A DNA stretch of 64,000 nucleotides from Dinoroseobacter sp965279125 (GCA_965279125.1 CBDIHL010000045.1:1-64000); one strand, 5' to 3'; counted from the first letter of the stretch, positions 35,510 through 44,782 are shown. Made by a program: numbers and translations. The notes: generated from the sequence alone by a model not told the origin.

Positions 35510-36085
35510 TCACCGATTGGCCGCATGGTAGTCGGCGTTCGGCTCCATTCCGACGGCTGAGGCGACGCGGTTTGACATGTTATAAAAGCCCGCCACGGAG
35601 GCGATGTCCCAGATATCGCGGTCGCCAAAGCCGTGGTCGCGCAGGGATTGGCGGTCAGCCTCTTCGATATCGGCGCTGGATTTCGTGACTTGCGCTGCAA
35701 AGTCGAGCATCGCACGGGTCCGCGGATCAAGCGGCGCAACCTTGTAGTTCATCACCAACGCCTCGCCCAACGCCGGATCGCCCGACAAGGCGCGCACGGC
35801 GGCTCCGTGGGCGACCTGACAATACCAGCACTTGTTGATGGCGCTGACGACCACGGCGATCATCTCGCGCTCCAGCTTGCTGAGGCCGGAGTGGCCCAGC
35901 ATCAGGTCGTTATACATGGCGGTGAAACTGTTCAGCTTCTCCATGTCGAACGCGTAGGCCTTCAGGACGTTCGGGATCAGGCCCAGCTTCTCGGCGCAGA
36001 GGTCGAAATAGGCTTGGGTGTCAGCGGGCAACGGATCAACCGGGCTGAGGTTCAGAGCGGTGACCTTGTCAGGGGTTTTGTCCAC
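35510..36085 (-). CDS. Peroxidase-related enzyme of the AhpD/carboxymuconolactone decarboxylase family
   Basis: 191 residues. The CMD-family redox motif CWYCQVAH (CxxC with His three residues later) sits mid-protein, flanked by LGHSGLSKLEREMIAVVVSAINK and the tail VASAVGMEPNADYH. Alkylhydroperoxidase-like reductase activity is the usual annotation; the electron donor is not evident. GTG at 36085 keeps the expected N-terminus and overlaps the GNAT gene by 17 bp; a longer start at 36175 lies inside that gene. Confidence 0.85.
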   Translation of the reverse strand: MDKTPDKVTALNLSPVDPLPADTQAYFDLCAEKLGLIPNVLKAYAFDMEKLNSFTAMYNDLMLGHSGLSKLEREMIAVVVSAINKCWYCQVAHGAAVRALSGDPALGEALVMNYKVAPLDPRTRAMLDFAAQVTKSSADIEEADRQSLRDHGFGDRDIWDIASVAGFYNMSNRVASAVGMEPNADYHAANR

Positions 36086-36788
36086 GTGCGACCTTTGGGC
36101 TTGAATGAGACCGATAGTGATAGTGTCCCACAGGGCGGATGGCGAGGGAAGCAAAGAGCGCGCGCGCGGGCGCATTATCGCGCAGCGTCAGCGCGGCAAA
36201 GCGGGTGGCCCCTTGGGCGCGGCCCCAAACGGCAGCCGCGCGCACCATGTTCTCGGCGCAGTGCTTGCGACGGTGATGGGGCAGAACCTCGACCGCGTGG
36301 ATCATCGCGGTTTGGGCGTGCACAGCCACGAATGCGGCCCCGCCGGGTTGGTTGTCGACGCGCCCGATCAGGCTGGTTTTGGGCGATTGAACGCGGTCCA
36401 TAATCGCACGGCGCTGAGGACCGATGTCGCCGCTGATCCAGATCTCATGCTGAATGGCGAGGCTGGGCCAAACGGTGAAGGCGCTGACCTTTGGCGGACC
36501 GCTGCCAGCAACCTCGTCTATATCGCCTTCGAGGATGACAACGGGATCGAGGATATCGAAGCCTCTCGCCGCAAGCAGTCCATCGAGGCGCGGTTGATAG
36601 CCCTGAACCTGGAACAGCGCGGCACCTTGGGCAATTGCCTTGTCTAGATCCGCCTCAGGCACATCATCGGGCGCGCTGGCTGCGGACACGCGTTTGCCGC
36701 CGCCCTGACCGTCCCGCAGCGTAACTGCCCCGGCCTGTGTGATCGTTGCGGCGGGCCACGTGGCGTCGATGGTGTCAAACAGGCTCAT
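36069..36788 (-). CDS. GNAT-type acetyltransferase
   Basis: 239 residues. An N-terminal half with an unusual beta region (YQPRLDGLLAARGFDILDPVV) precedes a GNAT fold with VLPHHRRKHCAENMVRAA (acetyl-CoA loop RRK..xx) and RDNAPARALFASLAIRPVGHYHYR. Substrate unknown. Its stop overlaps the CMD gene and its start follows the CinA-N stop by overlap (36785-36788), so the three form one minus-strand operon. Confidence 0.82.
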   Translation of the reverse strand: MSLFDTIDATWPAATITQAGAVTLRDGQGGGKRVSAASAPDDVPEADLDKAIAQGAALFQVQGYQPRLDGLLAARGFDILDPVVILEGDIDEVAGSGPPKVSAFTVWPSLAIQHEIWISGDIGPQRRAIMDRVQSPKTSLIGRVDNQPGGAAFVAVHAQTAMIHAVEVLPHHRRKHCAENMVRAAAVWGRAQGATRFAALTLRDNAPARALFASLAIRPVGHYHYRSHSSPKVARGQNP

Positions 36789-37519
36789 GCCCCGTCGGGG
36801 AACGCGGCGCGCAGGGCCGCGACCCCTTGCGCAAGTTGCCCTGCATCGCTGCCCCTTGCGACGATATTTGCGCCGAACACGCCGTCCTTGATGAACGGAT
36901 AAGACCCGAAAGACAGGTCCGGAAAATCGCCTGCGATCTGACCTAGCGGACCTGCGATCTCTCCCTCCGGGCGAATGACGCGGAGGCTTTCCGACAAGAC
37001 CGGCGCGCCCCCTGTCAGGCTGGGCAGCAAGGAGGTGACCATGGCTTGAAACACGCTCGGCACACCGGCCATCACATGCACATTGCCCAGCGAGAACCCC
37101 GGCGCGGCAGAGACAGGATTATCGATCAGGCAAGCCCCGTCCGGGATGCGGGCCATGCGCAGGCGCGCTTCGTTTAGCTCCGTCCCCGACTTGGCGTAAT
37201 GTGCAGCGAGAAGCGAGCGTGCATCGTCCCGCAAATCGATATGCGCGCCAAAGGCAGCAGCCACTGCATCCGCGGTAATGTCGTCATGGGTCGGGCCAAT
37301 TCCGCCGCTGGTGAAGACCTGATCGTGGGTGTTCGACAGCTCCTGCACCGTGCGCACGATCACCTCATGGTCGTCGCTGATCACCCGCACTTCGCGCAAT
37401 GCAATCCCCTTCGCGGTCAGCTCGCCCGCCAGAAAATGCATGTTTGCATCGCGCGTGCGCCCGGACAGGATCTCATCCCCGATGACGAGAATGGCGGCGG
37501 TGGGGGCAGTGTCGCTCAT
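36785..37519 (-). CDS. CinA N-terminal (molybdopterin-binding MoaB/Mog-like) domain protein
   Basis: 244 residues containing only the MoCF_biosynth part of CinA: ILVIGDEILSGRTRDANMHFLA, FTSGGIGPTHDDITADAVAAAFG and the closing VMAGVPSVFQAMVTSLLPSL. The C-terminal nicotinamide-nucleotide deamidase domain of full CinA is absent. Often called a competence/damage-inducible CinA-like protein; the reaction is unclear. ATG at 37519 is the first Met that gives this N-terminus. Heads the operon cinA-N, GNAT, CMD. Confidence 0.88.
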   Translation of the reverse strand: MSDTAPTAAILVIGDEILSGRTRDANMHFLAGELTAKGIALREVRVISDDHEVIVRTVQELSNTHDQVFTSGGIGPTHDDITADAVAAAFGAHIDLRDDARSLLAAHYAKSGTELNEARLRMARIPDGACLIDNPVSAAPGFSLGNVHVMAGVPSVFQAMVTSLLPSLTGGAPVLSESLRVIRPEGEIAGPLGQIAGDFPDLSFGSYPFIKDGVFGANIVARGSDAGQLAQGVAALRAAFPDGA

Positions 37520-37567
37520 GGGTAGCGCTCCTTGTCGTGGGGGTGACTGAGGTGTAGGCCCCGCCCC

Positions 37568-38290
37568 ATGCGCTTTCAATCCCCCCTTGTGCCCGCACGC
37601 CTGATCCGCCGCTACAAACGCTTTCTGGCCGATGCTGTGCTGGAAGAAACGGGCCAGGAGGTTGTCGCCCATTGCCCCAATCCCGGTGCGATGCTGGGGC
37701 TGGCCCAGCCCGGTGCGCGTGTGTGGCTGGAGCCAAATGATGATCCAAAGAAGAAGCTGAAATACGGCTGGCGGCTGGAAGAGCTTGAAGGCAATCACCT
37801 CGCCGGGATCGACACCGGCGTGCCCAACAAGGTGGTGGGTGAGGCTTTGCGCGCGGGAGAGATTGCCCAAGTTGCGCAGTACAAAACCGTGCGGCCCGAG
37901 GTGAAATACGGCACCAACAGCCGGGTTGATTTTCTGTGCCGTTCCGACGGGCTGCCCGATGCCTATGTCGAGGTGAAGAATGTGCATCTGAGGCGCGAGC
38001 AGGATTGGGCGGAGTTCCCCGATTGCGTCACCACGCGGGGAGCCAAACATTTGGCCGAGCTGTCGGAGATGGTCGCGCAGGGGCACAGGGCGATTATGCT
38101 CTACCTCATTCAGCGCAGTGATTGCGCGCACTTCCGTCTCGCGCCTGATCTGGACCCGGGCTACGCACGCGCCTTTGATGCCGCGCGACTTGCTGGGGTG
38201 GAGATGATCGCCTATGGGACGCGCATTGACCGAACCGGGGTGCGTATCGGGCAGGCAATACCGGTGGATCCGGGCCCACAAGCCCGCTGA
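37568..38290 (+). CDS. sfsA: DNA/RNA nuclease SfsA
   Basis: 240 residues. The family signatures are visible: MRFQSPLVPARLIRRYKRFLAD, NSRVDFLCRSDGLPDAYVEVKNV (PD-(D/E)xK-like core with Glu-x-Lys) and HLAELSEMVAQGHRAIMLYLIQRSD. In E. coli SfsA affects maltose gene expression and has nuclease traits. It is divergent from the CinA-N gene and 60 bp upstream of map. Confidence 0.94.
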   Translation: MRFQSPLVPARLIRRYKRFLADAVLEETGQEVVAHCPNPGAMLGLAQPGARVWLEPNDDPKKKLKYGWRLEELEGNHLAGIDTGVPNKVVGEALRAGEIAQVAQYKTVRPEVKYGTNSRVDFLCRSDGLPDAYVEVKNVHLRREQDWAEFPDCVTTRGAKHLAELSEMVAQGHRAIMLYLIQRSDCAHFRLAPDLDPGYARAFDAARLAGVEMIAYGTRIDRTGVRIGQAIPVDPGPQAR

Positions 38291-38350
38291 CCCACTGGTG
38301 AACGCCAGCGGAACCCCTTATATTCGGCGTGATAGCTAGGAGAGTTTGCC

Positions 38351-39160
38351 GTGGACAAAACGCCCAAAGGACATGTGAACCGTGATGGGATCCGCCTGTA
38401 CGAGGCTGGTGACTTCGCTGGGATGCACAAGGCGGGCGCGCTGGCGGCGGATATTCTCGACCGCGTGGCCCCTCTGGTTGTGCCGGGGGTGACGACCGAA
38501 GCGCTCGACCAGGCGATTGAGGGGATGGTCAACGATGCGGGCGCGACTTCGGCGACGATTGGCTACAAGGGCTATAAGCATGCCTCGTGTATCTCGATCA
38601 ATCACGTGGTCTGCCATGGCATCCCCAGCGTCAAGAAGCTGAAAGACGGCGACATTATCAACATTGATGTCACGGTGATCGTCGATGGATGGTTCGGGGA
38701 TACCAGCCGGATGTATGTCGCAGGTGCGTTGTCGCGCAAATCCGAGCGGTTGATCCAGGTGACCCATGATGCGCTGTTCAAGGGCATCGAGGCGGTCAAG
38801 CCCGGCAACACCTTTGGCGATATTGGCCACGCGATCCAAACCTATGTGGAAGCGCAACGCATGTCCGTCGTGCGCGATTTTTGTGGGCATGGGCTGGGTC
38901 GCGTGTTCCATGCGCCGCCCAATGTGCTGCATTATGGGCGTGCGGGCAGTGGGCCTCGGCTGGAAGAAGGTATGTTCTTCACGATTGAGCCTATGGTCAA
39001 TCTCGGGCGGCCTGAAACCAAAGTGCTCGCCGATGACTGGACCGCCGTGACGCGGGACAAATCGCTGAGCGCACAATTCGAGCACTCCATCGGGGTAACG
39101 GCAGACGGTGCTGAGATTTTCACGCTGTCGCCTGCGGGTAAGTTCCACCCGACTTACTGA
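38351..39160 (+). CDS. map: Type I methionine aminopeptidase
   Basis: Removes the initiator Met from new proteins; cytosolic, ribosome-linked, metal-dependent. 269 residues from GTG at 38351, with AGGAGA a few bases upstream. Pita-bread ligands are all present: DVTVIVDGWFGDTSRM (two Asp), FCGHGLGRVFH (His), FTIEPM (Glu) and QFEHSIGVT (Glu). Stop overlaps a tiny minus-strand frame. Essential gene. Confidence 0.95.
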   Translation: MDKTPKGHVNRDGIRLYEAGDFAGMHKAGALAADILDRVAPLVVPGVTTEALDQAIEGMVNDAGATSATIGYKGYKHASCISINHVVCHGIPSVKKLKDGDIINIDVTVIVDGWFGDTSRMYVAGALSRKSERLIQVTHDALFKGIEAVKPGNTFGDIGHAIQTYVEAQRMSVVRDFCGHGLGRVFHAPPNVLHYGRAGSGPRLEEGMFFTIEPMVNLGRPETKVLADDWTAVTRDKSLSAQFEHSIGVTADGAEIFTLSPAGKFHPTY

Positions 39161-39288
39161 TCGGGATCGCGCTCGTCCCAATGGGTCAGCAGAACCGGAC
39201 GCCCGCCCCATGTATCGACGACATCACAGATAAGAACTGGGCCGCGATAGGGCTTAGGCTCAGGGGCACTGCGCGCTTGCGGGGTCAT
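39154..39288 (-). CDS. Possible tiny protein, 44 residues, downstream of rsmD
   Basis: MTPQARSAPEPKPYRGPVLICDVVDTWGGRPVLL as N-terminal part; no Cys-rich or transmembrane features. It lies in the 17-bp gap and beyond the rsmD stop (39305) on the same strand and overlaps map at 39154-39160. Its amino-acid mix looks protein-like rather than random, but the length is small and no family is recognised. Treat as tentative. Confidence 0.35.
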   Translation of the reverse strand: MTPQARSAPEPKPYRGPVLICDVVDTWGGRPVLLTHWDERDPDQ

Positions 39289-39304
39289 GCGCGCGGCCCA
39301 AAAG

Positions 39305-39862
39305 CTAAACGATTGCGTCCAAAAAGCTGACATGGGTGTCACCATAGCGGCGATGATCGCGCGTTGTGAAGCCCTCGGGCGGGTCGATGGGGGCGGAGTC
39401 CTCCCAGATAATAAGCGCGCCGGGCGCGATCCAACCGCTGCTACGGGCCGCTGCGAGCGCTTTTTGGCCAAGGGTCTTGCCATAAGGCGGGTCCAGGAAA
39501 ACGAGCGTTGCAGGCGTACTGGCCTGGGGCAGGCGGGTTGCGTCGGTCTTCAGGATGCGGGTGCTATCCGCCCCCAGAAGCGCGATGTTGGCTTGCAACA
39601 GGCTGATGGATTTGCGTCCGTTTTCGACGAAGGTCACCTGCGCCGCGCCGCGCGACAACGCCTCTAGCCCCAGCGCCCCCGAGCCTGCGAACAGATCCAA
39701 CACCTGCGCATCCTCTATGGGATCCCCATAGCGCCCGCCTTCAAGCGCGGAAAACAACGCCTCGCGCACCCGGTCAGTGGTCGGGCGAAGATGTGCGCCC
39801 GCATCGCCTTTGCCAAGGGGTGTCAGTTTGCGCCCGCCAAAGCGACCGGCGATAATCCTCAT
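39305..39862 (-). CDS. rsmD: 16S rRNA (guanine(966)-N2)-methyltransferase RsmD
   Basis: 185 residues. SAM site VLDLFAGSGALGLEALSRGA and the catalytic DPPYGK (the N-methyltransferase (N/D)PPY) are intact; the family start MRIIAGRFGGRKL is exact. Methylates G966 of 16S rRNA in the small subunit. Its start overlaps the FAD-oxidoreductase stop by 4 bp. Confidence 0.94.
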   Translation of the reverse strand: MRIIAGRFGGRKLTPLGKGDAGAHLRPTTDRVREALFSALEGGRYGDPIEDAQVLDLFAGSGALGLEALSRGAAQVTFVENGRKSISLLQANIALLGADSTRILKTDATRLPQASTPATLVFLDPPYGKTLGQKALAAARSSGWIAPGALIIWEDSAPIDPPEGFTTRDHRRYGDTHVSFLDAIV

Positions 39863-41064
39863 GCTTTAAGAAGCGGTTTCAGATCCGCGGTCGCGTCCGC
39901 GATGATCTCAGGGGCGGGACTTTTGCCCGCCTCGATCAGCCGTTTGCCGACCATATAGCCGCGCGGATCGTTCATCGCATCGACCGCCAGCAGCGTGTCG
40001 CCCGCGTAGTACCAATGCGAGCGCGCCTCGCCGCCATCGCGGATCACCACCCGGTCATAGCCGGTGTTGAGCCCCGCGATTTGCAGTTTCACATCATACT
40101 GATCCGACCAGAACCACGGTTTTGGCACATAAGCCGCGTCTGCGCCCAGCATGTTCGCCGCGACCGCTTCGGCCTGATCAATTGCGTTTTGCACCGATTC
40201 AAGCCGCGTTTGCGTGCCGCGATAGGGGAAAATCGCGCAGTCGCCTGCCGCCCAAATGCTGGCATCGCTGGTGCGACCGCGATCATCGACGACAATGCCA
40301 TTATTGACCTCAAGCGTCGCATCTTGGGCGATCCGTGCGGCAGGCTCGATCCCGACGCCGACGATGACCAGATCGGCGGGGACCACGCGGCCATCGGTCA
40401 GGACCGCTCCGTTCACATGGCCATCGCCCGTCAGATGGTCGAGGCCCACGCCTTCGCGCAGATCAACATCGTGGCCTTGGTGCAAGGCGCGGAAGTAATC
40501 GGATGTTTCGGGCGCGGCCACACGGCCAAGAATGCGGTCCGCCATTTCCACCAGCGTGACCGACAGGCCGAGCTTGCGCAGCACCGCAGCCGCCTCCAGC
40601 CCGATATAGCCGCCGCCGACAACCAGCGCGGCCTTGCCCGGTGTGCAGGCAGGGGCCATCGCATCAACATCTGCCAAGGTGCGCACAACATGCACGCCGC
40701 CCAAATCGCCGCCGATCCGGGCGGGCAAACGGCGCGGGGTCGAGCCTGTGGTAAACGCGAGTTGATCGTAGGCAAGGGGCTCGCCGTTAAGGTTAATCGT
40801 CTTCGCGTTAAGGTTAATGCCGGTCACGGGCTGCCCGAGTTTCAATGCGATCTTGTTTTCCGAATAAAAGCTTTCAGGCCGCAGATAGAGCCGCTCGCGC
40901 GCCATGTCGCCCAGCAGATAGGCCTTTGATAGCGGCGGGCGTTGGTAGGGTGGATCGACCTCTTCCCCGACCAATGTGACCTCGCCGTCAAAGCCCAAGC
41001 TGCGCAGTTTGGCGACCAGCGATGACCCGGCCTGTCCGGCCCCGATGACGACGATTTTGGACAT
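39859..41064 (-). CDS. FAD-dependent oxidoreductase, ferredoxin/rubredoxin reductase type
   Basis: 401 residues. FAD-binding MSKIVVIGAGQAGSSLVAKL and the adjacent PPYQRPPLSKAYL, then an NAD(P) Rossmann motif (AALVVGGGYIGLEAAAVLRKLG) and the FAD motif IWAAGDCAIFP; a reductase C-terminal domain follows. This is the putidaredoxin-reductase/BphA4 family, which passes electrons from NAD(P)H to a [2Fe-2S] ferredoxin. The partner ferredoxin is not in the window. Coupled to rsmD by a 4-bp overlap. Confidence 0.88.
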   Translation of the reverse strand: MSKIVVIGAGQAGSSLVAKLRSLGFDGEVTLVGEEVDPPYQRPPLSKAYLLGDMARERLYLRPESFYSENKIALKLGQPVTGINLNAKTINLNGEPLAYDQLAFTTGSTPRRLPARIGGDLGGVHVVRTLADVDAMAPACTPGKAALVVGGGYIGLEAAAVLRKLGLSVTLVEMADRILGRVAAPETSDYFRALHQGHDVDLREGVGLDHLTGDGHVNGAVLTDGRVVPADLVIVGVGIEPAARIAQDATLEVNNGIVVDDRGRTSDASIWAAGDCAIFPYRGTQTRLESVQNAIDQAEAVAANMLGADAAYVPKPWFWSDQYDVKLQIAGLNTGYDRVVIRDGGEARSHWYYAGDTLLAVDAMNDPRGYMVGKRLIEAGKSPAPEIIADATADLKPLLKA

Positions 41065-41144
41065 GGTACGATTTCCCTGTGGTGATGGCCTCTGCCAAGC
41101 CTATATGTCCCTCAACACGAACACCAATTCAATGGAGACAGATT

Positions 41145-41633
41145 ATGGCGATTTCAGTCGGTGACAGCCTGCCAGAGGCAACCTTTGTGAAGATGGGCGA
41201 TGCAGGCCCCGAAGAGGTGACGGTGTCATCGCTGACCAAGGGCCGCAAAGTGGTGATCTTCGGTCTGCCCGGTGCGTTCACGCCGACCTGCCATTCCGCC
41301 CATGTCCCCAGCTTCATGCGCACCAAGGACGACTTCGCCGCCAAAGGCGTAGACGAGATCATCTGTGTATCGGTCAACGACCCGTTCGTGATGAAGGCCT
41401 GGGGCGAAGCAACCGGGGCAACGGCCGCTGGCCTGTCGATGATGGCCGATGCGGGCAGTGCGTTCACCGGCGCGATTGGTTTGCAGTTCGACGCACCACC
41501 CGTGGGCTTGCTGGCGCGCTCCAAGCGCTATGCGATGCTGGTCGAGGACGGCGTCGTGAAGCTGTTGCAAGAAGAAGAAAGCCCCGGCACCTGTGAGGTG
41601 TCCGGTGGCGAAGCGCTGCTGGCAGCGATGTAA
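41145..41633 (+). CDS. Prx5-type peroxiredoxin
   Basis: 162 residues. The peroxidatic Cys49 sits in GAFTPTCHSAH, and a second Cys (about 150, SPGTCEVSGG) may resolve it, as in atypical 2-Cys Prx5; in some members glutaredoxin or glutathione is the reductant. GGAGA before the ATG at 41145. It is divergent from the FAD reductase, and the terminator at 41655 follows its stop. Confidence 0.92.
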   Translation: MAISVGDSLPEATFVKMGDAGPEEVTVSSLTKGRKVVIFGLPGAFTPTCHSAHVPSFMRTKDDFAAKGVDEIICVSVNDPFVMKAWGEATGATAAGLSMMADAGSAFTGAIGLQFDAPPVGLLARSKRYAMLVEDGVVKLLQEEESPGTCEVSGGEALLAAM

Positions 41634-41654
41634 AACGCGCCCAATGGTCAAGGC

Positions 41655-41683
41655 AAAGGGGTCGCGTGCTGCGGCCCCTTTTT
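41655..41683. terminator. Rho-independent terminator between the peroxiredoxin and MscS genes
   Basis: AAAGGGGTCGC pairs with GCGGCCCCTTT around the loop GTGCT (one G-T wobble), followed by a T-run to 41683. It lies 21 bp after the peroxiredoxin stop and can also serve the convergent minus-strand gene since AAA precedes it. Confidence 0.82.
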
Positions 41684-41685
41684 CG

Positions 41686-42504
41686 TTACCCTTGCAGGAT
41701 CGTGCGTGTCGGGAACGGAATATCGATCCCTTCCGCATCAAAGCGATCCTTGATCTGACGCGTCAGATCGCATTTCAGCCCCCAATAATCGCTCGCCGTA
41801 CACCAAACGCGGACTTTGAAATCGACGGAGCTTTCGCCCAGATCCGTGACTTTGATAAAGGGCGCAGGCTCGACGAAACTGCGTGCGTCGGCTTTGACGA
41901 TTTGGGTCATTGCCGCCTCGGCCAGCTTCAAGTCCGCCGAGTAGCTGACCCCAATCGTTAGATCGATCATGCGCGTGTCATAGGCCGAATAGTTCTTGAT
42001 CGCGCTGTCCCAGACTTGCCCATTGGGAATGGTGATCTGGACATTGTCCAGCGTTGCAATCTCGGTCGTGAACAATGTGATCTGTTTCACGGTGCCGGAA
42101 TAGCCAGCAAGTTCAACGAATTGTCCCAGCTTGAACGGTCGGAAGGCCACCAGCATCACTCCGGCCGCGATGTTCGACAGCGTGCCTTGCAACGCCAGAC
42201 CAATCGCCAAACCCGCCGCACCCAAAAGCGCCACCAAAGACGTTGTCTGGATCCCAAAGCGGTTCAATACAAAGATCACAGCGAGCGCCAGGATCAGATA
42301 TTGCGCCAGCGAGCCGAGGAAGGTGAACAGCGTATCGTCAATCTCGGGCTTGTTGTCGCCCACCCGGCCCAAGAACGATTTGACCCGACCCGACACCCAG
42401 TAGGCAACGACGAGAATGACGATCGCGTAAACCACGTTGAGACCCAACTGGATCGCCCAATCAAGGTTCTGTTCGACGAAGGTCGCAGCTTCTTCGGCGG
42501 TCAT
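41686..42504 (-). CDS. Mechanosensitive ion channel (MscS family)
   Basis: 272 residues. Three membrane helices; the pore-helix signature AALGAAGLAIGLALQGTLSNIAAGVML-like region is present at about 95-120, with LGQFVELAGYSGTVKQI following. It opens under hypo-osmotic membrane stretch. ATG at 42504 overlaps the PCD stop, so they are one transcript. Confidence 0.92.
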   Translation of the reverse strand: MTAEEAATFVEQNLDWAIQLGLNVVYAIVILVVAYWVSGRVKSFLGRVGDNKPEIDDTLFTFLGSLAQYLILALAVIFVLNRFGIQTTSLVALLGAAGLAIGLALQGTLSNIAAGVMLVAFRPFKLGQFVELAGYSGTVKQITLFTTEIATLDNVQITIPNGQVWDSAIKNYSAYDTRMIDLTIGVSYSADLKLAEAAMTQIVKADARSFVEPAPFIKVTDLGESSVDFKVRVWCTASDYWGLKCDLTRQIKDRFDAEGIDIPFPTRTILQG

Positions 42505-42794
42505 GCGAGGGCATCCATCTTCATCGCAAGCTGTACATCAAGCGCAGACAAGCCGCCCGCATCATGGGTCGTCAGCGTCACCTCAACGGTGCGGTACACA
42601 TTGGACCATTCCGGGTGATGGTTCATTTTCTCGGCGATCAGGGCGGCGCGGGTCATGAAGCCAAACGCCTCGATGAAGTTTTTGAACTGGTAGGTTTTGT
42701 GGATGGCATCGCGGCCCTCCACGATCTGCCAACCTGCGGCAAGCACTGGGGCCAGCTCCGCCTCGCGTGTGCCTAGATCGAGCGGTTCGGTCAT
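42501..42794 (-). CDS. 4a-hydroxytetrahydrobiopterin dehydratase (pterin-4a-carbinolamine dehydratase)
   Basis: 97 residues, whole family length. The diagnostic MNHHPEWSNVYRTVEV with double His and LTTHDAGGLSALDVQLA are present. It recycles pterin cofactor for aromatic hydroxylases or acts in pterin-linked pathways; no hydroxylase is in the window. Overlaps both neighbours by 4 bp. Confidence 0.94.
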   Translation of the reverse strand: MTEPLDLGTREAELAPVLAAGWQIVEGRDAIHKTYQFKNFIEAFGFMTRAALIAEKMNHHPEWSNVYRTVEVTLTTHDAGGLSALDVQLAMKMDALA

Positions 42795-43984
42795 TCCTGT
42801 TCCTCCACGGTCATTTTCTTGAAGGGGCCGTAGCCCTCGAGCACGTTGTTTTCGTGATCCACCGCGCGGGCTTCTTCGTCAAGATAGCGGGCGATGGCAT
42901 CGGCAAATCCTGCATCGGCGACCCAATGCAGCGAATTGGTGCGCACAGGCAGATAGCCGCGGGCAAGTTTATGCGCGCCCTGCGCTCCGGCCTCGACGGT
43001 CTTGAGGCCGTGGCGGATGGCGAAGTCGATAGCCTGATAATAGCAGATCTCAAAATGCAGGCAGGGGAAATCGGCGATGCACCCCCAGTAGCGCCCGTAG
43101 AGTTTTTCGCGTCCGATGAAATTCAGCGCCCCTGCGACGGGCTGCCCGTTTCGGATCGCGAGCACCAATAGCATGTCGTCGCGCAGGGTCTCGTGGGCCA
43201 CGTCAAAAAAGCGCCGCGTCAGGTAAGGCGTGCCCCATTTGCGCGCGCCGGTGTCTTGGTAGAACTGCCAGAAGGCGTCCCAATGCGCAGGCTCGATCTG
43301 GTCACCGGTCAGGCAAACGATCTCGCCGCCAAAGGCCTGTGCGGTGGCCCGTTCCTTGCGGATGTTCTTGCGTTTGCGGCTGGAGAGCGCGGCCAGGAAC
43401 CCGTCGAAATCGGTGTAATCGTCGTTTTCCCAGTGAAACTGCTGGCTCGCGCGCGGCATTAACCCCATCGCGGTCCCTGCTTCGCGTTCGTCTTCTTCGC
43501 AAAAGGTGATGTGCAGGGACGAGACCTCCATCTCGCTGGCCACCTGCACTGCTCCTTGGACCAAGGCGGCGCGGCCTGTCCCTTCAAACCCCGGCTTGAC
43601 CAGCAAGCGACGCCCGGTGGCGGGGGTAAAGGGCACGGCCATTTGCAGCTTTGGGTAATAGCGCCCGCCCGCGCGTTCCCATGCATGGGCCCAGTTGTGG
43701 TCAAAGATATACTCGCCCTGACTGTGCGACTTGGCATACATCGGGGCGACACCGATGAGATCGCCATCGATGCGCGCCGCCAGATGACGCGGCTCCCAGC
43801 CGCTGCCGGTGCCGACCGAGCCGGAGGTTTCAAGCGCGCGCAAAAAGCGGTGCGTGGTGAAAGGATCGTTGGGTCGGTCCCCATTTTCGGCCTCGGGACA
43901 CGCACAGCTATCCCAATCGGCGGCGCTGATCTGGCCGAGGTCACTGAGAATGGAAAGCTCGATCTGGGTCTCGGGCGCGGTCAT
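42791..43984 (-). CDS. FemAB-like / COG3146 N-acyltransferase
   Basis: 397 residues. Duplicate GNAT-like folds of the FemAB_like/DUF482 type: the first half has DPFTTHRFLRALETSGSVG and GWEPRHLAARIDGDLIGVAP, and the second has SRKRKNIRKERATAQAF and GRYWGCIADFPCLHFEICYYQAIDFA. Reported as a possible peptidoglycan or peptidyl aminoacyltransferase; function not proven. ATG at 43984 (MTAPETQIEL) is preferred to 44014. Coupled to PCD by overlap. Confidence 0.82.
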   Translation of the reverse strand: MTAPETQIELSILSDLGQISAADWDSCACPEAENGDRPNDPFTTHRFLRALETSGSVGTGSGWEPRHLAARIDGDLIGVAPMYAKSHSQGEYIFDHNWAHAWERAGGRYYPKLQMAVPFTPATGRRLLVKPGFEGTGRAALVQGAVQVASEMEVSSLHITFCEEDEREAGTAMGLMPRASQQFHWENDDYTDFDGFLAALSSRKRKNIRKERATAQAFGGEIVCLTGDQIEPAHWDAFWQFYQDTGARKWGTPYLTRRFFDVAHETLRDDMLLVLAIRNGQPVAGALNFIGREKLYGRYWGCIADFPCLHFEICYYQAIDFAIRHGLKTVEAGAQGAHKLARGYLPVRTNSLHWVADAGFADAIARYLDEEARAVDHENNVLEGYGPFKKMTVEEQE

Positions 43985-44035
43985 TTTGCTGTGTCCGTTG
44001 GGATGTATCGCCACGTGGCGCGAGGGGCCAAGGCG

Positions 44036-44782
44036 TCAAGGGACGGGGGGCAGATAGCCTTCGAAGGTGATGTTATCTGCGGTTTTGCGGGCCGTCGCCT
44101 CGGCCTGTGCGCTGCGGATCGTCCAGGTTAAAACGGGATGACCTTGTGCTTTGATCTCAGCCACGCGCGGGCTGTCGAGATCGGCTGCCTCATGGCTGAT
44201 GAAGCTTGCCCCCACTGCTTCGAAATCGGCAATGGCCCGCAGATGAGCGCGCATTTCCGATGATAAGCCCTCATCGGTGAACGTGCCGGTGGTCAGACCC
44301 CGCGGCACGTCCGGGGCCATTTTCGCCATGCGCGCGACCATGCGCGGATCGAATGACATCACCGCAACGGGGCCTTTGTACTTGCCGAGCGCGGCAGCAA
44401 CCGCGCGTTCAAGCATTCCGGTATCGCGGTCCCCTTGCGATTTGAGTTCCAGCAGGATCGGGATGCGCCCTCGGACCTCCTTGAGGATCTTGGGGAGGGG
44501 CTGAGGGGTGTCGCGCCCGCCCTTCAGCGCGAAGGTTTGCAGAAGCGAGGATGGGAACCGATGCACCGCCCCCTTTTGCCATGTCAGCCTGTCCAGATCA
44601 TAATCGTGAAACACCATTGCCTCGCCATCGGCAGACAACTGGAGGTCAAGTTCGACCCCATAGCCTTTGCCGATGGCGGCGCGCACAGCGCTAAGGCTGT
44701 TTTCGATGATGCCCGCATCCGGCGTGTGAAGCCCGCGATGGGCCAGCGGCTTGGTGCGAAAGATGTCAGGAAGCGGGATCAT
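44036..44782 (-). CDS. Glycerophosphodiester phosphodiesterase
   Basis: Hydrolyses glycerophosphodiesters to glycerol-3-phosphate and an alcohol. 248 residues; no signal peptide. The GDPD TIM-barrel signature is complete: LAHRGLH, ENSLSAVRAAIGKGYGVELDLQL and FHDYDLDRLTWQKG. Product would feed glpD 8 kb away. Overlaps the RidA gene by 4 bp. Confidence 0.93.
   Translation of the reverse strand: MIPLPDIFRTKPLAHRGLHTPDAGIIENSLSAVRAAIGKGYGVELDLQLSADGEAMVFHDYDLDRLTWQKGAVHRFPSSLLQTFALKGGRDTPQPLPKILKEVRGRIPILLELKSQGDRDTGMLERAVAAALGKYKGPVAVMSFDPRMVARMAKMAPDVPRGLTTGTFTDEGLSSEMRAHLRAIADFEAVGASFISHEAADLDSPRVAEIKAQGHPVLTWTIRSAQAEATARKTADNITFEGYLPPVP

Noticed and set aside
36785..38281. 498-residue CinA-like protein
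   Set aside because: The first half is antisense to sfsA. The real CinA-N starts at 37519.
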